From JACVCK01 sp041940385 (GTDB lineage: Bacteria; Planctomycetota; Phycisphaerae; Phycisphaerales; UBA1924): DNA of 22,536 bases. Position numbers and translations under genes: made by a program. The notes below the pieces were generated by a model, which saw only the letters and a program-made list of their open reading frames with translations, did no database searches and was not told the origin of the DNA. This document shows, one piece after another, positions 6,987 to 13,586 of the stretch (position 1 is the stretch's first letter; each line of letters starts with the position of its first letter). The stretch lies in contig JBGTSD010000046.1 in assembly GCA_041940385.1 (NCBI GenBank), positions 1 to 22,536 on the forward strand. The letters run 5' to 3'.

Positions 6987-7087
6987 CGCCGTCCCCTTTC
7001 GTGGTGAGTGGTGCGTGCCCACCTCGTCAGCGACGACCGGTCCCCCCACTCACGCGAAATCCGCCGCGCCCCGGCGCGATCCTTGGA

Positions 7088-7093
7088 TATACT
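7088..7093 (+). promoter_or_regulatory. -10 element of prfB, probably leaderless
   Basis: TATACT differs from the consensus TATAAT at one position and ends six bases before the ATG at 7100, so transcription would start at or next to the initiation codon. No Shine-Dalgarno lies before that ATG. No recognisable -35 is seen in the GC-rich sequence upstream. Confidence 0.5.
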
Positions 7094-7099
7094 CGCCCC

Positions 7100-8225
7100 A
7101 TGCACTTCGACGCCCATCAGCCCGTGATCGACGATCTCGAGGCGCGGATCTTGACGATCCGCGACTCTCTTTGACCTCGATTCCAAAGCCACGAGACTGA
7201 AAGAGCTCGAAGAGAAGATGTCCGCTTCGGACTTTTGGGATCGCCCCGACGCCGCGCGTCAGGTGGTGGACCAGATGAAGCTCATCAAGGCGCAGATCGA
7301 GCCCGTCCTCGACTTCCAGTCGGACTACGACGACGCCTGCACCGCCTACGAGCTCGCCAAGGAAGCCGGCGACAAGGACCTCCTTGCCGAGGCCGACGAA
7401 TCCCTCTTCCAGCTCCAGGGCCGGATGACGCAGATCGAGACCCGGTCGCTCCTCTCCGGCAAGCACGACCACCGCAACTGCTTCCTTACGATCTCCGCCG
7501 GCGACGGGGGCACCGAGGCCAACGACTGGGCCGAGATGCTCTTCCGCATGTACCTGAAGTTCTTCGACAAGCACCCCGAGTGGAAGATCGAGGAGCTCTC
7601 CATGCAGCACGGCATGGAGGTCGGCATCGACTCGGTCACCCTCAAGGTCTCCGGGCCCTTCGCCTACGGCATGCTCGCCTGCGAACGCGGCACGCACCGC
7701 CTCGCGCGCGTCTCGCCCTTCAATGCCCAGGGCAAGCGCCAAACCTCCTTCGCAACCGTGGACGTCGTCCCCGAGATGGACGAGACCAAGGTCGTCATCC
7801 CCGCCAGCGAGATCGAGGTCACCGCCTTCGCCCGCTCCAGCGGCCCCGGCGGCCAGAACGTCAACAAGGTCGCCTCCGCCTGCCGGCTGGTGCACATCCC
7901 CACCGGCATCATGATCGTCTCCTCCACCTACCGCGATCTCGGCCAGAACAAGTCCCAGGCCCTCTCCATCCTCCAGGCCAAGCTCGAGCAGATCGAAGAG
8001 GAACGGCGCGAGGCCGAACTCAACAAGGTCACCGGCGGCGCCGTCGAACGCGGCTGGGGCACCCAGATCCGCTCCTACGTCATCTACGACAACCGCGTGA
8101 AAGACCACCGCACCGGGCACGAGGTCGGCAACCCGCAGACGGTGCTGGACGGCTGGCTGGACGACTTCATCGACGCCGAACTCAAGCGCAAGCGAAGAGC
8201 GGCGGCGGAGGCGGCGAAGGCGTAA
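7100..8225 (+). CDS. prfB: Peptide chain release factor 2, made by programmed +1 frameshift
   Basis: RF2 recognises UGA and UAA stop codons and triggers peptide release. The coding path is join(7100-7171, 7173-8225), 374 residues. Codons 1-24 read from ATG 7100 to CTT, then an in-frame TGA (7172-7174). Shifting +1 at CTTTGAC continues with DLDSKATRLKELEEKM and the rest of RF2. The E. coli gene has the same design at codon 26. Key motifs are the AGDGGTEANDWAEML block (~133), the stop-recognition tripeptide Ser-Pro-Phe (205-207, in RLARVSPFNA) and the catalytic Gly-Gly-Gln (250-252, in SSGPGGQNVNK). The first 24 codons match the RF2 N-terminal helix in style and length. Translation from the internal ATG at 7218 would lose this helix. 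Recoding lets RF2 control its own amount. The start appears leaderless. Confidence 0.95.
7143..7175 (+). promoter_or_regulatory. prfB frameshift site with upstream hairpin
   Basis: The slippery sequence CTTTGAC (7169-7175) holds the Leu CTT codon followed by UGA-C, the poorly terminating context used by prfB genes. Upstream, 7143-7150 and 7156-7163 form a perfect 8-bp stem (CGCGGATC / GATCCGCG) with a 5-nt loop, ending five bases before the CTT. The internal AGGGGG-type Shine-Dalgarno that stimulates the shift in E. coli is not present. Confidence 0.85.
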
Positions 8226-8235
8226 GAATCGGAAG

Positions 8236-8292
8236 CCAACTCTGCGGCGGCGCAGCCGGTCGCCGTGGCGACAGTCCTCGACGAAGAGTTGG
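8236..8292 (+). other. Structured spacer between prfB and the lipoprotein gene
   Basis: An outer perfect 8-bp inverted repeat (8236-8243 CCAACTCT with 8285-8292 AGAGTTGG) encloses a perfect 5-bp tetraloop hairpin (8259-8263 with 8268-8272). No U-tract follows, so it is not an intrinsic terminator. It may be an mRNA structure before the lipoprotein start, or chance. Confidence 0.35.
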
Positions 8293-8331
8293 ATCGTGTG
8301 GCCCGCGACTCGACACAACATGGAGGTCGTC

Positions 8332-9114
8332 ATGCGTAGGACTTCCCGCCCCCTCCTTTTCACCACCACCCTCGCCCTCACCCTCCCTCTTGCCGCGTGC
8401 AACAACGCCGGCGAGGGCGCCCTTTCCGGCGCCGCGATCGGCGCGCTCTCCGGGCTCGCCATCGGCGCCATCACCGGCAACGCCGGCACGGGCGCGGCCA
8501 TCGGCGCCATCGGCGGCGCGGTCGCCGGCGGCGTCATCGGCGACCAGAACCAGCGCCGAGACCGCGAGTCCGAACGCCCCGTCTACACGCCCCCGCCCTC
8601 CGACCACGCGCCACCTCCGCCGCCCCCGCCGCGACCCGTCGCTGATGCGGACCTCGAGCGCCAGAAGCTCGGCGCGTTCCGCGGCGACTGGGACGTCTCC
8701 GGCTGGATCATCCGCGACGACGGAACCCGCGCCGACCTCGACGGCGCCGCGTTCGCGCAGGTCGAGCAGAACTACTTCGTCACCATCGACTTCACCGACA
8801 TGAGCGCCGACGACCGTGCGGAGGTCACCTCCGGCTCCTCCACGCTCGCCTACGAGCCCGGCGTCGGCTTCACCATGGTGAACCGCTTCTCGTCGAACCC
8901 CGCCCCGCTCTACTTCGTCGGCGAGGCCAGCGAGGACGGCACGCGCTTCACCTTCATCGAGACCATCAGCCGGACCAACCGCACGCCGCGCTCCTACGAC
9001 GCCCGCAAGCTCGAGATCACCTTCTTCGGGCGCGAGACGTGGGACGCGAAGGTCTACCAGCGCGAAGAGACCGGCGACCGACTGATCGAGTCGCTGACGA
9101 TGCGCCGGCGCTGA
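8332..9114 (+). CDS. Glycine-zipper lipoprotein with C-terminal beta-rich domain
   Basis: The 260-residue product has a lipoprotein signal peptide: MRRTSR, a hydrophobic core, then the lipobox LAAC with Cys23 as the acylated residue. ATG 8332 is chosen over 8296 and 8320 because GGAGG lies seven bases upstream. Residues ~27-66 are a glycine zipper (G-x3-G repeats: GAAIGALSGLAIGAITG...GAIGGAVAGGVIG), a membrane-inserting or self-associating segment common in outer-membrane lipoproteins. Residues ~80-97 are Pro-rich, including a run of seven prolines, and probably form a flexible linker. Residues ~104-260 (LGAFRGDWDVSGW..., many alternating strands, ending MRRR) resemble DUF1579/lipocalin-like barrels, but this is only a similarity of style. 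It probably sits at the periplasmic face of a membrane. It is followed by a strong terminator. Confidence 0.85.
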   Translation: MRRTSRPLLFTTTLALTLPLAACNNAGEGALSGAAIGALSGLAIGAITGNAGTGAAIGAIGGAVAGGVIGDQNQRRDRESERPVYTPPPSDHAPPPPPPPRPVADADLERQKLGAFRGDWDVSGWIIRDDGTRADLDGAAFAQVEQNYFVTIDFTDMSADDRAEVTSGSSTLAYEPGVGFTMVNRFSSNPAPLYFVGEASEDGTRFTFIETISRTNRTPRSYDARKLEITFFGRETWDAKVYQREETGDRLIESLTMRRR

Positions 9115-9130
9115 TCCATCCACCGCAAAG

Positions 9131-9175
9131 AAAAAAACGCCGGCGTGCCCGAGGGATGCAGTGGGCAGGCCGGCG
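9131..9175 (-). terminator. Intrinsic terminator, minus strand
   Basis: A 13-bp stem with one mismatch (9138-9150 with 9163-9175, 12-nt loop) is followed on the minus strand by seven U residues (9137-9131). It serves the metallothionein-like gene, whose stop is at 9276, about 100 bases upstream. Confidence 0.8.
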
Positions 9176-9192
9176 CCTGGTCGGACTCAAGA

Positions 9193-9246
9193 ATCGCGGC
9201 GCCGCGCCAGCGCGTCCTGTGAATTGCGCGGCGCCGCGATGTTTTT
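9193..9246 (+). terminator. Strong intrinsic terminator, plus strand
   Basis: A perfect 15-bp inverted repeat (9193-9207 with 9226-9240, 18-nt loop) is followed by G and five T residues (9242-9246). It ends transcription of the lipoprotein gene (stop at 9114). The opposing terminator lies between the gene and this hairpin. Confidence 0.88.
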
Positions 9247-9275
9247 GATCTCTCTACTCTCCGCCTGGATCTCTC

Positions 9276-9527
9276 TCAATGCGCTCCGTGCACCGGCACG
9301 TGGCGGCCTTCCGCCACGCCCAATGTCTCATCCAGGCAATGCTGGCAGCAGAACACCGTGCCGCCTTCTTCCACGCCGTGCCCGATCACCCTGCAACCGC
9401 AATGTCCGCAGCGCGGAGCCAGTTTCGCGATCGCGCACTCGAACGAATCGAACGTCCACGACTTCCCGTCGCGGTGAATCTCGAACGTATGGTCGTACTC
9501 GGCGCCGCAGGTCTCGCAGCGGGGCAT
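9276..9527 (-). CDS. Small Cys-rich metallothionein-like zinc-binding protein
   Basis: 83 residues with nine cysteines (4, 7, 31, 40, 43, 45, 60, 61, 64) and several histidines in an order I know from bacterial metallothionein-like proteins: C-x2-C, then FDSFECAI, CGHCGCRVIGHG and FCCQHC. It is expected to bind Zn(II) or a similar metal in the cytoplasm; no signal peptide is present. The start ATG 9527 has AAGGAG eight bases upstream. The in-frame start at 9704 would run through the leader hairpin and has no family match. It has its own long leader with a 15-bp palindrome (separate entry) and a minus-strand terminator downstream. Metal identity and function (storage, sensing or detoxification) cannot be read from the sequence. 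Confidence 0.88.
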   Translation of the reverse strand: MPRCETCGAEYDHTFEIHRDGKSWTFDSFECAIAKLAPRCGHCGCRVIGHGVEEGGTVFCCQHCLDETLGVAEGRHVPVHGAH

Positions 9528-9560
9528 GTCTCGTCTCCTTCCGTCGTCTTCCTTTCGGTC

Positions 9561-9598
9561 TGGATCGGGCGGGCGTTGTGGTGCGCCCGCCCGATCCA
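9561..9598. repeat. Perfect 15-bp inverted repeat in the leader of the metallothionein-like gene
   Basis: Arms 9561-9575 and 9584-9598 are perfect complements around an 8-nt loop. The near edge lies 33 bases before the ATG at 9527, between any upstream promoter and the Shine-Dalgarno. No U-tract follows on either strand, so it does not look like an intrinsic terminator. It may be an mRNA leader hairpin (stability or translation control) or a DNA operator for a dimeric regulator. Confidence 0.75.
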
Positions 9599-9720
9599 TG
9601 CCGTGCGTCGTGTGAGGCGTTTCTCTTCCCGTGCGTGTGGCAGTGCGTAGATATTCGGACGGCGCGATGACCGATCCGTGAATCCGGCATGAACCTCGCC
9701 TCATTTGTCGCCCGCCATGG
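9599..9720. other. Upstream part of the metallothionein-like gene's control region
   Basis: No gene is seen. On the minus strand an AT-richer TATCTA (9650-9655) could be a -10 element for the metallothionein-like gene, giving a leader of roughly 120 bases that contains the palindrome. No clear -35 accompanies it. Confidence 0.3.
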
Positions 9721-9752
9721 AAAAAGGCGGGCGCCCTCCCGGCCGCCCGCCC
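9721..9752 (-). terminator. Intrinsic terminator of the dockerin-tailed protein gene
   Basis: An 8-bp perfect GC stem (9726-9733 with 9744-9751, 10-nt loop) is followed on the minus strand by five U residues (9725-9721). It begins about 25 bases after the stop codon at 9778. Confidence 0.85.
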
Positions 9753-9777
9753 GAAGCTTCCTGCACGATCGCGCGTC

Positions 9778-10758
9778 TCAGCAGCCCTGCTGGCCGTAGT
9801 TGTCCAGCACGAGGTTCAAGTCCGCGAAGTTCACGACGCCGTCGCCGTTGATGTCGCCCGCGTGCTCGCCGAGCGGCCCGGTCGCGTTGAACGATCCGAG
9901 CACTTCGTTGAGATCGGCAAAGTCCACGGCATCGTCGCCGTCCGTGTCGCCGGGGCAGAACTGACGCAGCACGATCGTTGCGCCGAACACCGACTCGAAC
10001 GCACCCGCCTCGCCGTGCACCCCGAGGCCCTCGGCGCCGGTGAACTCCACCACGCCGAACGTACGCGCCGAGAAGTCCACGCTGCGATCATCGCCCGGCG
10101 CGATGACCACCAGGTGCGATCCGGACGTCGAGCGCGGCAGCAGATCCACATCCTTGGACTCGTGCACGATCGTCAGGAACGATCCGACAGTTCCGCGCCG
10201 AATGCCGAGCTGGTGCCCGAGCTGCCCGTTCCTCGCCACGCCCGCCGCCGTGGTGACGGTCATGTCCGAAGTCCACTCGATCATCACCCGCACTGGCAGC
10301 CTGGAGTCGGTGTCGAGGAAATCCAGCGACACCACCGCGCGATCGTTCGGGTCGCTCGACGATCCGAACGAGCTGGCGCCGGTGTGCGAAGTCGATCCCT
10401 CGCTGACGCAGACCACCTCGACGCTCGGCGTGCCGTCGCCGTCCACGGTTACGACCTGCGTCATCGTCCCGGATGTGATCGACGAGGGTCCGGCGTCCGC
10501 CGCGGCCAGATCGATCGACATGCCGAAGTCCACCACGTCGCTGCCGGTGTCGAACGGCGCAAGGAAGAAGTCACGAAAGTCCGTGTTCGCCGCGTTCGGC
10601 GGTGCGCCGTTCAGCCCATTCCCCACGAACAGCACGCCGTACACGACAAAGCCGGTTCCGGAGGCCGTCGGCGCGTCGACGCTCCAATGGACGCCGCCCG
10701 CGGCCACTGCGCCCGATGCGACCATCGCCGCGCCTGCGGACATGAGATTCCTCAGCAT
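9778..10758 (-). CDS. Secreted protein with C-terminal GC-type dockerin repeats
   Basis: 326 residues. ATG 10758 has AAGGAG eight bases upstream and begins a signal peptide (~1-20, ending GAVAA); the longer frame to 10911 is not supported. Residues ~21-265 are a beta-rich region with no family I recognise (many Thr/Ser/Val strands, two cysteines). Residues ~268-326 are two dockerin type I-like calcium-binding repeats, each with an Asp/Asn-rich loop and then the helix F-A-D-L-N: DTDGDDAVDFADLN and DINGDGVVNFADLN. The chain ends QQGC, the terminal Gly-Cys that gives planctomycete 'GC-type dockerin domain-anchored' proteins their name. The tail probably docks or anchors the protein at the cell surface. 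It is divergent from the metalloprotease gene, which carries the same kind of tail. The function of the main domain is unknown. Confidence 0.88.
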   Translation of the reverse strand: MLRNLMSAGAAMVASGAVAAGGVHWSVDAPTASGTGFVVYGVLFVGNGLNGAPPNAANTDFRDFFLAPFDTGSDVVDFGMSIDLAAADAGPSSITSGTMTQVVTVDGDGTPSVEVVCVSEGSTSHTGASSFGSSSDPNDRAVVSLDFLDTDSRLPVRVMIEWTSDMTVTTAAGVARNGQLGHQLGIRRGTVGSFLTIVHESKDVDLLPRSTSGSHLVVIAPGDDRSVDFSARTFGVVEFTGAEGLGVHGEAGAFESVFGATIVLRQFCPGDTDGDDAVDFADLNEVLGSFNATGPLGEHAGDINGDGVVNFADLNLVLDNYGQQGC

Positions 10759-11336
10759 CGCCAGTCTCCTTGTCAATCCCACGAGCTTCGTTCCGCGGCG
10801 CCGCGACGCGCCGTCCGAGCGACCAACCCGCGCCCCCGCGTTGGTTATTCCCCATCTTGCCAGTCCACCGCTCCGCGGCGGCGCATGGACCCACTTTTTG
10901 TGCTCGACCACCGCGACGAACCCTTGACTGACCGGCCGGTCTGAGCGACCTTACGGACTCGACGATCGGACACAGCGATCCTCGCCCGCCCCGGCGGCGC
11001 GGTCGCCAGCGGCATGGGACCTTCGCGATCCCGACTGTGTTTCGAATCGCCCGATCGGGCCGTCGGCGCGCTGCGCCGCGCCCTGGACAACGCCATTCGC
11101 GAGCCGGCGGACCTCCGCCCGCTCGTTCCCGCCGTCGAACGTGGAGGAGCGTTCGGCGGCGGTTTTCATAGCGCCCGGCGGCTTTCCGTGCCGACCCGCT
11201 GATTCTTCTTGCCCCGATCCCCTTCCTATCGGAACATGAGTCGTGTCGAGCCCGCCGCCGTAGGTCGGGCGCGACATTCGCTCCGGCGCGGACGCGAGCC
11301 CGGCGCTGCCGCCCACGCTTGTGGGGTTCAACCATC
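10759..11336. other. 578-base gene-free region between divergent dockerin-protein genes
   Basis: No convincing gene is present. Open frames here (for example minus 10951-11331) have no Shine-Dalgarno, no recognisable domain and the composition of antisense GC-rich DNA. The region must contain promoters for both flanking genes. TTGACT at 10923-10928 (plus) resembles a -35, but no good -10 lies at the right distance. I see no tRNA, riboswitch or repeat array. Confidence 0.5.
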
Positions 11337-13427
11337 ATGCAAGAGTTCGAACGAGCCGGTTCACTGGTCCGTGGTCACACCATGGCGTGCCTGGCCGCCA
11401 CGACGCTCCTGGCGTCCGGCGCACGCGCCGGCGAGACAGGCGCGGCCGCCATCGACGCCGCGCTCGCACGCTCGCCCATGTGCTTCCCTGCGGACATGAC
11501 CCGCGAGGAAATGATCGACGCCATCCGGCGCTACAACCTTCTCCCGCCGGCGCAGCTCGAGGTCATCGACGGTCTTCGCTTCACCCACGACACCTTCGTG
11601 TGGGAAGGCGATCCGCCGAACATCGGCCCCGCCGCGCAGGCCGCGCGCACCGTGCTGACGTACTCGTTCCCCGCCGACGGCGCCCAATGGGGGCTCGCGG
11701 CGATCGACCCCGCATCGGTCCAGCCTAACGCGCTCAACGCGGAGCTCGTCAACGAGTTCGGCGACCTCGACCTCGGGCGCGAGTACATCCGCCAGGCGCT
11801 CGCCGCATGGTCGCGATGGTGCGGCGTGTTCTACCGCGAGATCCCCGACGACAACTCGCCGATGGACCAGGTCACGCAGCACCTCCCGCTGCAGCGCGGC
11901 GACATCCGCATCGGCGGCGGGCCCGTCCCCAACTCGCCATATCTCGCCTACAACGCGTTCCCCAGCGGCCTCGGCGGCCCCACCGTCGGCGGCGGGGACA
12001 TGTTCATCGACACGCTCTCCTTCAACTTCCTCAACTTCAGCAATCCCTCCAACAACTACCGCTACTTCCGCAACGTCATGGCGCACGAGCACGGCCACGG
12101 CCTCGGACTCTTCCACGCCGTGCCCTGCAGCCAGTCGAAGCTGATGGAGCCCCAGGCCGTCACCGGCGTGGACGGCCTCTCCATCGACGAGATCCGCGGC
12201 GGCGCGCGCAACTACAACGACCGATTCGCGCCAAATCACACCGCCAACAGCGGTTTCTACATCGGCACGCTCACGGTTCCCGGCCCGGTCCCGGGCTCGT
12301 TCACGCCGATCTCGTGGGGCGCGCGCCGACTGGCGCTCAACGGCGCCGCCGGACCCAACAACACCGGCTCCGACTGGTTCCAGTTCGACACCCAGGCCGA
12401 CATCCCGGGCTTCTCGATCGTCGCCGGGCCCGTCGGCGGGATCTACGACACCGGCGCCCAGACCACCGGCTGCAACGGCGCGGTGAACACCGTGAACGCC
12501 GACATCATCGGCGACCTCGAGATCGAGCTCATCGAGCTCAACAGCGGCAACACCTGGATCTCCAGCTCGACGGGCCCCGGCGGCACGGAGACGATCGCCG
12601 TGCCCGTGCTCTCCGCGGGCATCTACAACCTGCGCATCACCGACATCGGTCCGACGTCGGGCGATCAGGTCCAGCTCTATGACCTCGGCATCTTCGCCGG
12701 AACGCCGCTGCCGCCGACGTCGTTCCCCGGCATCAGCAAGCGCTGCCGCGGCGCCGCGCCGTGCTGGTTCCTCGGCGACATCAACTCCTCCGCCAACGAT
12801 CCCAACGCGACCATCATCGGCTACGAGTGGGACCTCGATGGCGACGGCGTCTTCGAGACCATCGGCCCTGCGCAGCTCCCCTTCGTCTACCCGTCGTCCG
12901 CCGGCTACAGCGTCGGCCTGCGCGTCATTGACTCCAACGGCATGACCGACGAACGGCGCATGCACGTCACCGTGCACGACTCAATCACCATGGTCAATTC
13001 GATCACGCCCGCGTTCGGCTATCTCGGTCGGACCGCGTCGGTGCAGATCGACGGCGCCAACTTCCTGCTGCCCAGCACGACGCTCAGCTTCTCCGGAACG
13101 GGCATCCAAGTTGTCGCCGCGGGCGCGAGCAACGCCCTGGGCACGACCCTCGGCGGGTTCCTCTTCATCGACCCCTCCACGCCGCCGGGCTTCTACGACG
13201 TGCGCGTGACCAACACCGAGGGCTCGGACACGCTCGTCGGCGCCTTCCAGGTCCGCTGCGTCGGCGACCTCAACGGCGACAACGTCTTCAACTTCGCCGA
13301 CCTCAACATCCTGCTCGGGGTTTACAACCAGACCATCCCCGGCCACCCCGCGGACCTCGACCAGTCGGGAACGATCGACTTCGCCGACCTCAACATCCTG
13401 CTCGGCCTGTTCAACCAGACCTGCTGA
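11337..13427 (+). CDS. Secreted matrixin-like zinc metalloprotease with PKD-like, TIG-like and dockerin domains
   Basis: 696 residues. A signal peptide spans ~1-31 (core MACLAATTLLASGARA). ATG 11337 is preferred because a GGGG-containing purine tract lies about ten bases upstream; 11382 is an alternative. Residues ~103-300 form the catalytic domain. MAHEHGHGLGLFH supplies the metzincin motif HExxHxxGxxH (His250, Glu251, His254, His260), and SKLMEP gives the Met-turn (Met270), the layout of peptidase family M10. Residues ~305-455 look like a beta-sandwich of the kind that often follows M10 domains. Residues ~466-548 look like a PKD domain (WDLDGDGVFET, SVGLRVIDSNG). Residues ~552-640 look like an IPT/TIG domain (SITPAFGYLGRTASVQIDGANF). 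Residues ~641-696 are two dockerin repeats (DLNGDNVFNFADLN, DLDQSGTIDFADLN) ending NQTC. It is probably a surface-anchored protease; the substrate is unknown. Confidence 0.9.
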   Translation: MQEFERAGSLVRGHTMACLAATTLLASGARAGETGAAAIDAALARSPMCFPADMTREEMIDAIRRYNLLPPAQLEVIDGLRFTHDTFVWEGDPPNIGPAAQAARTVLTYSFPADGAQWGLAAIDPASVQPNALNAELVNEFGDLDLGREYIRQALAAWSRWCGVFYREIPDDNSPMDQVTQHLPLQRGDIRIGGGPVPNSPYLAYNAFPSGLGGPTVGGGDMFIDTLSFNFLNFSNPSNNYRYFRNVMAHEHGHGLGLFHAVPCSQSKLMEPQAVTGVDGLSIDEIRGGARNYNDRFAPNHTANSGFYIGTLTVPGPVPGSFTPISWGARRLALNGAAGPNNTGSDWFQFDTQADIPGFSIVAGPVGGIYDTGAQTTGCNGAVNTVNADIIGDLEIELIELNSGNTWISSSTGPGGTETIAVPVLSAGIYNLRITDIGPTSGDQVQLYDLGIFAGTPLPPTSFPGISKRCRGAAPCWFLGDINSSANDPNATIIGYEWDLDGDGVFETIGPAQLPFVYPSSAGYSVGLRVIDSNGMTDERRMHVTVHDSITMVNSITPAFGYLGRTASVQIDGANFLLPSTTLSFSGTGIQVVAAGASNALGTTLGGFLFIDPSTPPGFYDVRVTNTEGSDTLVGAFQVRCVGDLNGDNVFNFADLNILLGVYNQTIPGHPADLDQSGTIDFADLNILLGLFNQTC

Positions 13428-13457
13428 ACCCGCGCCGGCCGCTCCGGTCGCCCTCGG

Positions 13458-13486
13458 CCCGCCGAATCCCGCTTCGGCGGGTTTTT
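13458..13486 (+). terminator. Intrinsic terminator of the metalloprotease gene
   Basis: A perfect 9-bp stem (13458-13466 with 13473-13481, 6-nt loop) is followed by five T residues (13482-13486). It lies 30 bases after the stop codon at 13427. Confidence 0.93.
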
Positions 13487-13488
13487 GC

Positions 13489-13516
13489 TTGCCAATCCAC
13501 CTCATTCCGGTAGTCT
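13489..13516 (+). promoter_or_regulatory. Candidate sigma-70-type promoter for the PEP-CTERM-like gene
   Basis: TTGCCA (13489-13494), a 16-base spacer and TAGTCT (13511-13516) lie directly after the upstream terminator and about 70 bases before the ATG at 13587. The -35 is near consensus; the -10 is moderate. Confidence 0.45.
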
Positions 13517-13586
13517 GGCGGTCGCAAGGGAAGAAACGATCGGGCCCGCACGCCCGGTGGTTCTGGAGCAGAAGGAGATCAGAGCA

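Noticed and set aside
7172..7174. Premature TGA in prfB as a sign of a pseudogene
   Set aside because: The stop sits exactly at the known prfB recoding position in the CTTTGAC context, and the rest of the protein is intact with SPF and GGQ motifs.
9561..9598. 15-bp inverted repeat as an insertion-sequence end or attachment site
   Set aside because: No transposase, integrase, second copy or target duplication is nearby; the position in a gene leader fits regulation better.
10951..11331. 126-codon minus-strand frame in the gene-free region
   Set aside because: No ribosome-binding site, no recognisable domain, and composition like other antisense frames; overlaps the start of the metalloprotease gene.
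11337..13427. Dockerin tails as evidence of a cellulosome
   Set aside because: No cohesin, carbohydrate-active enzyme or scaffoldin lies in the window; planctomycetes use these tails widely outside cellulosomes.
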